Below, piece by piece: positions 25,093 through 33,386 of a stretch of 64,000 nt of DNA. Position 1 is the first letter of the stretch. Each line of letters starts with the position of its first letter. The translations under genes were made by a program, and so were the position numbers. The stretch lies in the NCBI RefSeq assembly GCF_900162685.1, contig NZ_LT727828.1, positions 1,294,723 to 1,358,722 on the forward strand, read 5' to 3'. A model generated the notes under the pieces. That model was not told where the DNA came from. It saw only the letters and a program-made list of their open reading frames with translations, and did no database searches. This stretch comes from Terribacillus halophilus. Its GTDB lineage: Bacteria > Bacillota > Bacilli > Bacillales > Amphibacillaceae.

Positions 25093-25365
25093 ATGGAAGC
25101 AGTAATGACTTTTGCATCAGTTATTAGCCCAATTGTAATTGCTTTGGTACAGCTGGTTAAAAAGACAGTCTCTGTTAATAAACGATTCTTGCCATTAATT
25201 AGCTTGCTGACTGGTTTGCTCATTGGTTTACTTGCTTGGCCATTAACGGATCTTACCCTCGTTTTGCGGATATGGTCAGGCGGTTTAGCTGGTCTTGCTG
25301 CATCAGGATTGTATTCTTTAGGGAAGAAAACTATTTCGAATAACGATAAAGATAAGGCTGCCTAA
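25093..25365 (+). CDS. Phage-type holin (A118 Hol118-like)
   Basis: This 90-residue protein has three hydrophobic segments, a short loop with a Lys-Lys pair, a TDLTLVLRIWSGGLAGLAASGLYSL segment strongly reminiscent of Listeria phage A118 holin, and a charged C-terminal tail. Holins form membrane lesions that release endolysin. No endolysin or other phage gene is adjacent, so this is a solitary holin, either a prophage remnant or a domesticated membrane-permeabilising protein. The 3' end is part of a strong terminator stem. Confidence 0.65.
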   Translation: MEAVMTFASVISPIVIALVQLVKKTVSVNKRFLPLISLLTGLLIGLLAWPLTDLTLVLRIWSGGLAGLAASGLYSLGKKTISNNDKDKAA

Positions 25366-25383
25366 GGGCGGCCTTATCTTTTG
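25348..25383. terminator. Bidirectional terminator overlapping the holin stop
   Basis: AAAGATAAGGCTGCC and GGGCGGCCTTATCTTT form a long stem with one mismatch. It serves the holin-like gene and the convergent acetyltransferase gene. Confidence 0.8.
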
Positions 25384-25390
25384 AATCTCT

Positions 25391-25864
25391 TTATTGTTGC
25401 AAGACCTTTCCCATGGAGATTGAGGAAGTAGTGTATCCTAATTTTTTATACAGATGGTATGCATTTGGATTATTACCATAAACACTTAATCCAAGAGATG
25501 TGATGCCCTGATTCTTCATCTCGGATTCTAACTGATGAAGCACAGCAGTTGCATATCCTTTTCGTCTATAACTGTCGTGAATAAGAATGTGGTAAACAAA
25601 GGCTTTGTTACTGTCCGGTTGTATGTTATACCAAAGCACGCCGATGTTTGCTCCCTCTTTAGATGAATAGATATTACAGACTTCATACCCTTGTGTATTG
25701 TGGTTGTCTGGAAGTAAATTGTTTAGTAACTGTTGTGCTTCTTCTAATGCAAGAACCATTGGCAAATGGAAATTTTCGCTTAAGTCTTTTGCATAGTCTG
25801 GGATAAATTCTTCTATATAACTAGTAAAGTCACTTTCCGTCATGTTCCTCAGTTCTGTACGCAT
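25391..25864 (-). CDS. GNAT-family N-acetyltransferase
   Basis: The protein has 157 residues. The C-terminal half carries the GNAT acetyl-CoA loop YRRKGYATAVL (about 109-119) and the terminal GNNPNAYHLYKKLGY motif. The N-terminal half is a helical extension seen in several Bacillus acetyltransferases. The frame begins at 25879, but GAAGGGTG places the start at ATG 25864. The acceptor substrate is unknown. Confidence 0.85.
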   Translation of the reverse strand: MRTELRNMTESDFTSYIEEFIPDYAKDLSENFHLPMVLALEEAQQLLNNLLPDNHNTQGYEVCNIYSSKEGANIGVLWYNIQPDSNKAFVYHILIHDSYRRKGYATAVLHQLESEMKNQGITSLGLSVYGNNPNAYHLYKKLGYTTSSISMGKVLQQ

Positions 25865-26057
25865 GATGACACCCTTCATTCGTTAAGACATTGAATGCGT
25901 TATTGCGATCCGGAGCAATTAGCACCAAGTGTTTTGTACTTCTTTCATCTTAACAGAAGCAATACATATGCTGGCTCAACGTGTAAATATTTGTATGTTA
26001 TGATGGGCTAGGATTGAATTTTATACATAACAATAAATTTAGTAAGGAGCGAGACAT

Positions 26058-26381
26058 ATGAATGATATTACAACTGTTATCTTGATTGTTGGATTCATTG
26101 TGTTTGTAACAGTTTTAACGTTGGTGATCGTTACTCCTAAGAAAAAGAATGCACCGAGCGCTGCTCAGCTTCGAAAGCATAATGAAAAAACAAAGCATGA
26201 CAACAATGGAGATGTTTCTGTATTAGCTTCTATGACAGCCTTTGAATCGGCTGATTTGGATGGAAAGCATAAAAAATATCACGACACTGACTTAAGTTCC
26301 CAATCCCTTGATGCAGGCTCGAGCAGCCCAAGCTATGACGGCGGAGGTTCAGATGGCGGAGGGGGCGGTGGAGGAGAATAA
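26058..26381 (+). CDS. Single-span membrane protein with glycine-rich tail
   Basis: This 107-residue protein has an N-terminal transmembrane helix (about 5-27), a basic juxtamembrane stretch and a hydrophilic region ending in a run of Gly, Ser and Asp residues (SDGGGGGGGE). SD AAGGAGCGAG is good. The glycine-rich end resembles small proteins of the TIGR04222-like kind. No function can be stated. Confidence 0.6.
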   Translation: MNDITTVILIVGFIVFVTVLTLVIVTPKKKNAPSAAQLRKHNEKTKHDNNGDVSVLASMTAFESADLDGKHKKYHDTDLSSQSLDAGSSSPSYDGGGSDGGGGGGGE

Positions 26382-26449
26382 CGACGATAATCTTCCAACT
26401 TGTGTAAGTAGCAGTTAACCTGGGTTTTTCACCGAAAACTTGCAGGTAT

Positions 26450-26486
26450 CCCTCCGGTTCTGTCGAAACTGTACAGAAAAGGAGGG
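26450..26486 (+). promoter_or_regulatory. Hairpin masking a ribosome binding site; overlaps a Spo0A-like box
   Basis: CCCTCC (26450-26455) and TTCTGT (26458-26463) pair with ACAGAA (26473-26478) and GGAGGG (26481-26486), with a GG/AA internal mismatch. The right arm is the SD of the gene starting at 26493, so a folded leader would block initiation. The loop side contains TGTCGAA (26461-26467), the consensus Spo0A box on DNA. Either reading would indicate regulation. Confidence 0.5.
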
Positions 26487-26492
26487 TTTTCC

Positions 26493-26939
26493 ATGGAAAT
26501 TGTGAAAAGTCCGTTTGTCGCTCCAGTCATTGTAGCATTGCCAAAATTGCAGCAGCAAATTTTCAAAGATGTTCGTGAAGCCTTTGTGCAGCAAACGGGG
26601 GCAGGGGAATTCTACATGTCTGATGAAGATGATCCGATTGTGATGCAGCCATTTGCAGCGTTATACGGTTTATCTGTTGAGGAGATAGCAATACATTACA
26701 GCGGTGCAGAGTGCGCGATTGCACAGTTTCAGGAAACACAGTTTGGAAGCTCTCCGCCAGCGGATTTTGAAAAGTGGGCGATGAAGAAGGGAAATACAGT
26801 AGTAAGTCGTTATGATGAAGAACAGAACTGCATCTTGGTCAGCATTAACGGATGCCGTACCGTTGCTTATCGTGATTTGCCGGTATCTTCTTTTTCAGAG
26901 CTATTTCGCTCGTATACATTAAGCCCTTTGTTTAAATAA
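26493..26939 (+). CDS. Hypothetical soluble protein
   Basis: The protein has 148 residues and no transmembrane span. Segments include FYMSDEDDPIVMQPFAALYGL and INGCRTVAYRDLPVSSF. I recognise no family. The strong SD AAGGAGGG lies inside an inverted repeat, which may control its translation. The unit appears monocistronic. Confidence 0.65.
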   Translation: MEIVKSPFVAPVIVALPKLQQQIFKDVREAFVQQTGAGEFYMSDEDDPIVMQPFAALYGLSVEEIAIHYSGAECAIAQFQETQFGSSPPADFEKWAMKKGNTVVSRYDEEQNCILVSINGCRTVAYRDLPVSSFSELFRSYTLSPLFK

Positions 26940-27089
26940 AGAACCAGATAAACAGCCGACATACGTGTGTCGGTTTTTTGCTGTTCACGGGCGAATAGTG
27001 CTTTTTCCATGCAGGTATGCGTTTTTAAAGGTATCATAAAGGGTAGGATAAAAAAGTTAAAAAGCTCGAGAAGTTGTAGGAGGATGTAC

Positions 27090-28571
27090 ATGCAGGATTA
27101 TGTGGTAACAAATCAATTCATCTTTCTGTTCGCACTATTGCTCGTTGTGAGTGTTGTAGTGACGAAATTTTCGACTAGGTTTGGTGTTCCGGCACTCGTA
27201 CTGTTTATTGCAGTTGGTATGATTGTCGGGAGTGACGGTTTCGGTCTTGTATATTTTGATAATGTGTACTTAGCGGAAGGAATCGGTATTTTTGCGCTGA
27301 TTGTTATTTTGTTTGAAGGTGGTTTGCACGCAAACTGGCATACAATGAAGCCAGCGCTTGCTCCGGCGATTACGATGTCTACAATAGGCGTGTTACTGAC
27401 ATCTGCAATTGTGGCAGTTGCTGCTCATTACATATTTGATTTGCCGTGGCTGGAGTCTGTATTGATCGGATCAATTGTCGGTTCGACGGACGCTGCTGCT
27501 GTGTTTTCTGTCTTGAAAGGACAGAATGTGAAAGAAAGGCTTACTTCCACGCTGGAAGCGGAGTCAGGTACGAACGACCCGATGGCAATGTTTTTAACCA
27601 TTACATGTATTGAGTTAATTAGCGGACATGGTTCCAGCGTCGTTTCAATGATTGGCAGTTTTATATGGGAAATGGGTGCTGGTGCCGCGATGGGTCTCCT
27701 TATCGGCTTTATTGCCGTTACAGCTATCAATCGAATCAATCTGGATACGAGCGGACTGTACCCATTGTTTGCTCTTTCTTTTGCGTTGGCAAGCTATGGC
27801 ATTACTTCACTTATCCATGCATCCGGCTTATTAGCTGTGTATGTAAGTGCCTTGTATATCGGCAATGCAGAAATTACCTATCGGCGTGCCATCATTCGCT
27901 TTAATGAAGGTTTCGGCTGGCTGATGCAGATTAGCATGTTCGTATTGCTCGGTTTGTTCGTTTTTCCGTCAGAGCTGTTTACACCGAGTTTGATGCTAAA
28001 AGGATTTTTGCTATCCCTTGTGCTGATTTTCTTAGCGCGACCACTGGCAACTTTCCTCAGTCTTATTCGCTTCAAATACTCTGCGAAAGAAAAGCTGTTC
28101 ATTTCCTGGGCTGGTTTAAAAGGGGCTGTGCCAATTGTGTTGGCTCTCTTCCCGTTGATTGCTGGTATAGAGAACAGTCAGCTCATCTTTAATGCTGTCT
28201 TTTTCGTCGTACTGTTGTCAACGGTCCTGCAAGGGTCTACAGTGACAGCACTCGCAGCAAAGCTGAAGTTAGTGGAACCACAGACAACGAATGAAATTGA
28301 AACGCTGGAATTGATCAGTATGGGACGAAATAATCTTGAGATGGTAGAGTATAAACCAACCGAACTAAATGAAATTACTGGTAAATCGCTGGAGAATCTC
28401 GATTTACCAGAGACAACTTTAATTAACGCCATCCTCCGAAATGGGGAGATTATTTCGCCAAATGGCCAAACAATCATTGAAGCAGGCGATACGTTGTATA
28501 TCATGGTTTCCTTACAATATAAGAAAAAACTTGCAAGATATTTGCGCCGGAATATTTTAACGAAGAAGTAG
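27090..28571 (+). CDS. Cation/proton antiporter, CPA1 NhaP2-like, with RCK-C domain
   Basis: The protein has 493 residues. Twelve or so transmembrane helices (about 10-390) form a Na+/H+ exchanger domain with GSTDAAAVFS and ESGTNDPMA motifs, including the ion-binding Asp pair. A cytosolic C-terminal TrkA-C/RCK-C domain follows (about 410-485; SLENLDLPETTLINAI). NhaP2-type proteins exchange K+ or Na+ for H+. The frame extends far upstream, but AGGAGG (27078-27083) selects ATG 27090, 6 bases away. Fits a halotolerant lifestyle. Confidence 0.87.
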   Translation: MQDYVVTNQFIFLFALLLVVSVVVTKFSTRFGVPALVLFIAVGMIVGSDGFGLVYFDNVYLAEGIGIFALIVILFEGGLHANWHTMKPALAPAITMSTIGVLLTSAIVAVAAHYIFDLPWLESVLIGSIVGSTDAAAVFSVLKGQNVKERLTSTLEAESGTNDPMAMFLTITCIELISGHGSSVVSMIGSFIWEMGAGAAMGLLIGFIAVTAINRINLDTSGLYPLFALSFALASYGITSLIHASGLLAVYVSALYIGNAEITYRRAIIRFNEGFGWLMQISMFVLLGLFVFPSELFTPSLMLKGFLLSLVLIFLARPLATFLSLIRFKYSAKEKLFISWAGLKGAVPIVLALFPLIAGIENSQLIFNAVFFVVLLSTVLQGSTVTALAAKLKLVEPQTTNEIETLELISMGRNNLEMVEYKPTELNEITGKSLENLDLPETTLINAILRNGEIISPNGQTIIEAGDTLYIMVSLQYKKKLARYLRRNILTKK

Positions 28572-28586
28572 CAGGGGGAATGGAAC

Positions 28587-29069
28587 GTGCACGACACACT
28601 GACAGCCGAACGAATTGCAGCCATTGAGAAAGAATTGCGGCATGTTTCAGCGATTATCAAGCAAAAAGGACGGGAGATTTTGCTGCAGTATCCAATCACA
28701 GCACCGCAATTCGTCGCTTTGCAATGGCTGGCAGACAAAGGCGATTTAACGACAGGAGAACTATCTCAAACAATTAAGCTGGCTATTAGTACAACAACAG
28801 ATATCGTGGATAGGCTGGAGAAAAACGAACTAGTAAAGCGCGTGCGTGATGAGAAGGACCGACGCATCGTGCGTGTGCATATCTTAGAAAAGGGAGAGCA
28901 AATCATTACGGAAGTGATCAAGAAACGGCAAGCTTATCTCGGAAACCTGCTGGAAAATTTTTCGCCGGAGGAAGCAGATCAGCTGCAGTTGCTCTTACAT
29001 AAGTTACACGGTAAAATGAATGATTACGAACAGCTAGAGGCTAAAACAGAAAAGAAAAAGAGGAGATAA
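28587..29069 (+). CDS. ysmB: MarR-family regulator (YsmB-like)
   Basis: The protein has 160 residues. The winged-helix MarR core (about 30-130) includes LTTGELSQTIKLAISTTTDIVDRLEKNEL and the wing VRDEKDRRIVRV. The tail is rich in Lys and Arg. GTG start after GGGGGAATGG. It lies 2 bp upstream of racE, the same order as ysmB-racE in B. subtilis, so co-transcription is likely. Effector unknown. Confidence 0.9.
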   Translation: MHDTLTAERIAAIEKELRHVSAIIKQKGREILLQYPITAPQFVALQWLADKGDLTTGELSQTIKLAISTTTDIVDRLEKNELVKRVRDEKDRRIVRVHILEKGEQIITEVIKKRQAYLGNLLENFSPEEADQLQLLLHKLHGKMNDYEQLEAKTEKKKRR

Positions 29070-29071
29070 AC

Positions 29072-29887
29072 GTGGATTATCCAATTGGGGTCATCGATTC
29101 AGGAGTAGGGGGACTGACGGTTGCCAGAGAATTAATGCGGCAGCTGCCAAAAGAGAACCTTATCTACGTAGGTGATACACTGCGCTGCCCATATGGTCCG
29201 CGGCCAGAAGAGGAAGTCGTGGAGTTTACTTGGGATATGGTAAATTTCCTCCTGGAGAAGAACATTAAGATGCTTGTAATCGCTTGTAACACAGCGACAG
29301 CTTTTACTTTAGAAGAGCTGAAGCAAAAGCTGGATATACCAGTCGTCGGTGTTATTGAACCAGGCGCACGAGCAGCTATAAAGACAACGAAAACAAATCA
29401 TATAGGCGTGCTTGGTACAGAAGGCACCATTCGCAGCCATGCTTATCGAAAAGCGCTTAAAAATATCAATAGTGAGCTGGAGATTGAAGGGCTTGCTTGT
29501 CCGACATTTGTGCCGATGGTGGAAAAGGGGGTCATTTCTGGGCCTCTTGCACATCAAGTTGTCCAAGAGGCGTTAAAGCCGTTAGAGAATTGGAAACAGA
29601 TGGACACGCTCATCCTCGGCTGCACGCATTACCCGCTTATCAAATCGGTAATTGAGGAAGTTGTTGGGAATCAAGTAGAGGTTATTAGTTCTGGGGATGA
29701 GACAGCAAGAGAAGTAAGTGCCATTCTCGGCTTCAAACGAAAGCTATATGAAGGAACACGTCCTGTTTCCCATCAATTTTATGCAACAGGCGATACGCAT
29801 CTGTTCATGAAAATCGCAAACATGTGGTTGCAGCGTCCCGTTACGGAAGTAGGCAGAATTAAATTCGGCCAATCGCACTCAATCTAA
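29072..29887 (+). CDS. racE: Glutamate racemase
   Basis: This 271-residue enzyme makes D-glutamate for peptidoglycan. The N-terminal DSGVGGLTVARELM is the aspartate/glutamate racemase signature. Catalytic cysteines lie in ACNTATA (about residue 73) and LGCTHYPL (about residue 184). GTG start after AGAGGAG. It follows ysmB and precedes gerM, exactly as in B. subtilis. Confidence 0.97.
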   Translation: MDYPIGVIDSGVGGLTVARELMRQLPKENLIYVGDTLRCPYGPRPEEEVVEFTWDMVNFLLEKNIKMLVIACNTATAFTLEELKQKLDIPVVGVIEPGARAAIKTTKTNHIGVLGTEGTIRSHAYRKALKNINSELEIEGLACPTFVPMVEKGVISGPLAHQVVQEALKPLENWKQMDTLILGCTHYPLIKSVIEEVVGNQVEVISSGDETAREVSAILGFKRKLYEGTRPVSHQFYATGDTHLFMKIANMWLQRPVTEVGRIKFGQSHSI

Positions 29888-29904
29888 ATAAAGATGGTCT
29901 AAAT

Positions 29905-29946
29905 CCTTTGATGGCTCGTATACATGATAGTACAAACCATCAAGGG
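29905..29946 (+). promoter_or_regulatory. Inverted repeat masking the gerM ribosome site
   Basis: CCTTTGATGG (29905-29914) pairs with CCATCAAGGG (29937-29946) with one wobble around a 22-base loop. The right arm includes the SD AAGGGGGA of gerM. It could modulate translation; it has no T-run, so it is not a terminator. Confidence 0.4.
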
Positions 29947-29959
29947 GGAAGAAGTGCGT

Positions 29960-31144
29960 ATGAATAAGAAAATTGCAGGTCTTTTCACTAGCGTAATAGG
30001 CCTTTCCATTTTACTGGCCGGATGTTCTTTAAAAGGAGAGCAAGCAATCGATGAAGTGGACGTGCCGCAGGATACAACATATGTGGACAAGCTGGAAGAA
30101 AGTGCACTTGAGCCAGGCGCAACAGACGTAGCGCCAGCAGAGGGAGAAACGCCTGTGGAAGACGAAACTTCGGCAAAGGAAGAAGCGCCTGCTGAAGGAG
30201 AAGCACCAGCAGAAGGTGAAGAAAAGCAGCCTGAAGATGAAAAGAATAAAGGGGAAGCCGCTGAATCTGCCACTGCCAAGCGTCAGCTGTTCCTTATGGA
30301 TGCAAATAACATGGTAGTACCGATGACATTTGAATTGCCGCAGACGAATGAAGTAGCCAAAGAAACATTGGAATACCTTGTAAAAGACGGTCCTGTAACG
30401 GACATGCTTCCAAATGGATTCCAGGCTGTATTGCCAGCTGGCACAACGATTAACGGTATTGATGCTAAGAAAAACGGCACATTAGTAGTCGACTTCTCGA
30501 AAGAATTCAACGAGTACCAAGCTGCAAACGAGAAGAAAATTCTCGAGTCGATTACGTACACACTTACACAGTTTGAAAATGTGAAAAATGTTTCTGTCCG
30601 TGTAGAAGGACAAGAATTGGCGAAAATGCCAGTCGATGGTACACCAATCGGCAAGAGCTTATCTCGTGCTGACGGAATCAACCTAATGGATAACGGCATT
30701 ACAACAGTTGACAGTAAATCTGTAACACTATACTTCCCAGCAGAAGCAGTGGACGGTGCAGCTTATGAAGTGCCAGTCACAGAGCGTATTAGCAGCAACG
30801 TAGAAAATGATTACGAAGCAATTGTTACATCCTTGATTGACGGTCCAGCTATGGACAGCAGCCTAGCCAATGTATTTAACACTGGTTCTGCTTTAACATC
30901 TGAACCAACTTTGAAAGATGGCGTGCTTAACCTTGAATTCAACAAAGAAGTGTTGAGCAACGCAGATGAAGCAGCAATCTCTGATCAACTAATGGAAACG
31001 CTAGTAATGAGCTTAACGGAAATGACAGATGTTGAAGCTGTCTCTGTGAAAGTAGAAGGCGTGGAAGAAGTGTTCAACGAACAAGGCGAAGCATACGCCA
31101 AGCCTGTGACAAGAGAACAATACGTACCAGCGGAAAAATTATAA
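29960..31144 (+). CDS. gerM: Germination/sporulation lipoprotein GerM
   Basis: The protein has 394 residues. The lipoprotein signal ends at LAGC (Cys22). A low-complexity linker follows at about 65-110, with repeated GEAPAEGE-type blocks rich in Glu, Pro and Ala. Two GerMN domains come next (about 130-245 and 275-380). In B. subtilis GerM links mother-cell and forespore membranes during engulfment and is needed for germination. The acidic linker looks unusually long. The frame opens at 29924; ATG 29960 begins the signal peptide. rph, next in B. subtilis, is missing. Confidence 0.93.
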   Translation: MNKKIAGLFTSVIGLSILLAGCSLKGEQAIDEVDVPQDTTYVDKLEESALEPGATDVAPAEGETPVEDETSAKEEAPAEGEAPAEGEEKQPEDEKNKGEAAESATAKRQLFLMDANNMVVPMTFELPQTNEVAKETLEYLVKDGPVTDMLPNGFQAVLPAGTTINGIDAKKNGTLVVDFSKEFNEYQAANEKKILESITYTLTQFENVKNVSVRVEGQELAKMPVDGTPIGKSLSRADGINLMDNGITTVDSKSVTLYFPAEAVDGAAYEVPVTERISSNVENDYEAIVTSLIDGPAMDSSLANVFNTGSALTSEPTLKDGVLNLEFNKEVLSNADEAAISDQLMETLVMSLTEMTDVEAVSVKVEGVEEVFNEQGEAYAKPVTREQYVPAEKL

Positions 31145-31145
31145 G

Positions 31146-31185
31146 TTTGGAAAAGTCCGGTCAGCTGACCGGACTTTTTTTGCAG
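31146..31185 (+). terminator. Terminator of gerM
   Basis: AAGTCCGGTCAGCTGACCGGACTTTTTTT (31153-31181) is a perfect palindromic stem followed by T residues. Confidence 0.9.
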
Positions 31186-31315
31186 GAAAAGAACCGCTGA
31201 ACTTTTGCAATGATAGCGGTTAGAAGGATATACTTTATAAGTAAGAATTACATAATATTTAGCAAGTTTCAAATTAGGGTACAGAAACATAGTCACGTTT
31301 ATTGGAGGGATTATC

Positions 31316-31915
31316 ATGGACAAAATTATTATTGCAACAAAAAATGCTGGAAAACTGAAAGAATTTAAATCTTTCTTCGAGCAATATGATATGACAGCGT
31401 ATGGTCTCGACGAATTAGACAAGCAATTTGATGATGTTGAAGAAACTGGTACAACTTTTGAGGAAAACGCAGCCTTAAAGGCAGAAACGATAGCGGGCTT
31501 TCTGCAAGTGCCGGTTCTTGCAGATGATTCCGGCTTGGAAATTGATGCGCTGGAAGGGCGTCCGGGTGTTTATTCTGCTCGCTATGCTGGAGAAGCTAAG
31601 AGTGATCAAGCGAATATGGACAAAGTACTAGAAGAGCTGCAAGATGTTCCAACGGCTGAGCGCACTGCACGTTTCGTCTGTGTATTAGCTGTTTCGCAGC
31701 CTGGTAAAGAAACGTTTTACGCACGAGGTCATGTGGAAGGTGTCATTACCGAAGCTCCCCAAGGTGAACATGGTTTCGGTTACGATCCAGTCTTCCAGCC
31801 AGAAGGTTATGAGAAAACGATGGCGCAGCTAGATCCAGCTGAGAAAAACCAAATCAGCCACCGCAAACAAGCGATGGTACATTTGGAAAAATGGCTGAAT
31901 GAACAAGCGAAGTGA
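31316..31915 (+). CDS. rdgB: XTP/dITP diphosphatase (RdgB/HAM1, YsnA)
   Basis: This 199-residue house-cleaning enzyme hydrolyses non-canonical purine nucleoside triphosphates. Family motifs are IATKNAGKLKEFK at the N-terminus, FEENAALKA, ADDSGLEIDAL, GFGYDPVF and ISHRKQA near the end. SD TTGGAGGG. It precedes the phosphoesterase gene by 9 bp. In B. subtilis rph lies directly upstream; here it does not. Confidence 0.96.
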   Translation: MDKIIIATKNAGKLKEFKSFFEQYDMTAYGLDELDKQFDDVEETGTTFEENAALKAETIAGFLQVPVLADDSGLEIDALEGRPGVYSARYAGEAKSDQANMDKVLEELQDVPTAERTARFVCVLAVSQPGKETFYARGHVEGVITEAPQGEHGFGYDPVFQPEGYEKTMAQLDPAEKNQISHRKQAMVHLEKWLNEQAK

Positions 31916-31924
31916 GGGAGATAG

Positions 31925-32437
31925 ATGAAGCTACTAATCACGAGTGATAGTCATGGACTCACATCAGAAGTAGCAATGCTGAAACAGCGTCATGAAGAGG
32001 AAGTTATTGGGAGCATCCACTGTGGTGATTCCGAGCTGCCTTTTGACGCGCCAGAAATGGAAGGGTATTACCGTGTTGCAGGTAACTGTGATTTTGACAG
32101 AGCTTATCCAGAAATAGAGCAGCTTACTGTTGACGATTTACCGATCTTGATCACACATGGTCATCTATATGGGGTGAAATCCAGCCTGCGATCTTTAGAG
32201 CAGCTGGCGATGGAAAGGGAGGCGAAGGTCGTTTGCTACGGGCATTCGCATGTAGCAAGAGCAGATGTTATCAATGGCCGACTTTACATCAATCCCGGCA
32301 GCATCCGCCTGCCAAAGCAATCGCCGCATCCGACTTATTGTTTGTTGTCCTACGAAGACAAAATTGCGACTGTCCGTTTTTACACGATGGATGGAAAAGA
32401 AGTGCAGGAACTGGAGAAATCTGTATCGTTCAGCTGA
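31925..32437 (+). CDS. ysnB: Metallophosphoesterase, YsnB/YfcE family
   Basis: The protein has 170 residues. Calcineurin-like metal motifs are all present: SDSHG, HCGDSEL, GNCD, THGHLYGV and GHSHVA. Family members hydrolyse small phosphodiesters in the cytosol. Nine bp separate it from rdgB, so the two are an operon as in B. subtilis. Confidence 0.93.
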   Translation: MKLLITSDSHGLTSEVAMLKQRHEEEVIGSIHCGDSELPFDAPEMEGYYRVAGNCDFDRAYPEIEQLTVDDLPILITHGHLYGVKSSLRSLEQLAMEREAKVVCYGHSHVARADVINGRLYINPGSIRLPKQSPHPTYCLLSYEDKIATVRFYTMDGKEVQELEKSVSFS

Positions 32438-32527
32438 TTACGGACAAAAAATTGTAACGTTTTGCTTGCCGAATTACCTCGAACTTACGTTATACTAGTG
32501 TAATGTTACGAATAGAGGTGATTCTGA

Positions 32528-33082
32528 ATGAATGAATCCGATTTCGGTTATAAACCAAATCATAAAAAACGCAATTATCGTCCGCTTGTCATTTGGCTGA
32601 CTATCATTATTGATGGATTGGTTGTTGTATTGAGCGGCTTACCGCCTGTCGAAGACTTTGATTTATTCGACGTACACATCCTGCCAATGCTAAACGCAAT
32701 ATTCAACAGCTTTACGTTCATCTTCCTGCTGTTGGCACTAATCTTCATCATGAAGAAGAAAATTATCTGGCATAAGCGCTTTATCTACGCAGCGTTTATT
32801 ACAACGACATTGTTCTTAGTTACTTATGTGTCTTATCACTACTTGGCAGGAGATTCATCCTTCGGTGGTGAAGGTATCATCCGTCCAATTTACTTCTTTA
32901 TCTTAATCACGCATATCGTGCTGGCAGCAGTTATCGTACCGTTAGCCCTTGCATCGATTACGCGTGCTTGGAATATGGACGTGCCAAAACACCGTAAGAT
33001 TGCTCGCTGGACAATGCCATTATGGCTTTATGTCAGCCTGACAGGCGTCATCGTTTACCTAATGATTCGCCCGTATTATTAA
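32528..33082 (+). CDS. DUF420 membrane protein, CtaM/YozB-like
   Basis: This 184-residue protein has five transmembrane helices and conserved DUF420 elements: an N-proximal HILPMLNAIFNSFTF, a WHKRFIYAAF segment and a late PKHRKIARWTMPLWLYVSLTGV. Staphylococcus CtaM of this family is needed for maturation of haem-copper oxidases. A terminator follows. This is a probable respiratory assembly factor, not linked to oxidase genes here. Confidence 0.85.
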   Translation: MNESDFGYKPNHKKRNYRPLVIWLTIIIDGLVVVLSGLPPVEDFDLFDVHILPMLNAIFNSFTFIFLLLALIFIMKKKIIWHKRFIYAAFITTTLFLVTYVSYHYLAGDSSFGGEGIIRPIYFFILITHIVLAAVIVPLALASITRAWNMDVPKHRKIARWTMPLWLYVSLTGVIVYLMIRPYY

Positions 33083-33085
33083 TGA

Positions 33086-33117
33086 AATTGCTCCGGGATA
33101 CCGGAGCAATTTTTAAA
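33086..33117 (+). terminator. Terminator of the DUF420 gene
   Basis: TTGCTCCGG and CCGGAGCAA form a 9-bp stem with loop GATA, followed by TTTTT. Confidence 0.92.
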
Positions 33118-33131
33118 ATCTAAAAAAACTG

Positions 33132-33160
33132 TTGACGATTTGAAACATATAGTGTATTAT
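33132..33160 (+). promoter_or_regulatory. tRNA operon promoter
   Basis: TTGACG (33132-33137), a 17-bp spacer and TATTAT (33155-33160) form a strong sigma-A promoter 43 bp before the first tRNA. Confidence 0.8.
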
Positions 33161-33203
33161 TAATCTTGTCCTTAAGAGAGGGCAACATACATAAATGCAA
33201 TAC

Positions 33204-33277
33204 GCGGGTGTAGTTTAGTGGTAAAACCTCAGCCTTCCAAGCTGATGTCGAGGGTTCGATTCCCTTCACCCGCTCCA
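33204..33277 (+). tRNA. tRNA-Gly (TCC)
   Basis: The full cloverleaf can be drawn: acceptor GCGGGTG with CACCCGC, anticodon stem TCAGC/GCTGA around loop CTTCCAA (anticodon TCC, 33236-33238), and T-arm GAGGGTTCGATTCCCTT. TCCA follows, so CCA is encoded in the genome. Confidence 0.95.
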
Positions 33278-33278
33278 T

Positions 33279-33352
33279 GTCCCAATAGCTCAGCTGGATA
33301 GAGCAACAGCCTTCTAAGCTGTGGGTCGGGGGTTCGAATCCCTCTTGGGACG
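33279..33352 (+). tRNA. tRNA-Arg (TCT)
   Basis: Acceptor GTCCCAA pairs with TTGGGAC. The anticodon stem ACAGC/GCTGT encloses CTTCTAA (anticodon TCT, 33313-33315). The T-arm is GGGGGTTCGAATCCCTC. CCA is not encoded. It lies 1 bp after tRNA-Gly. Confidence 0.93.
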
Positions 33353-33386
33353 CTAACTGAGTCGGCTGTAATAGTCGCCAAATCAG

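Noticed and set aside
30050-30300. Repeat tract in gerM considered as a DNA repeat or CRISPR-like array
   Set aside because: The repeat is at protein level (Glu/Pro/Ala blocks), in frame, without regular spacers.
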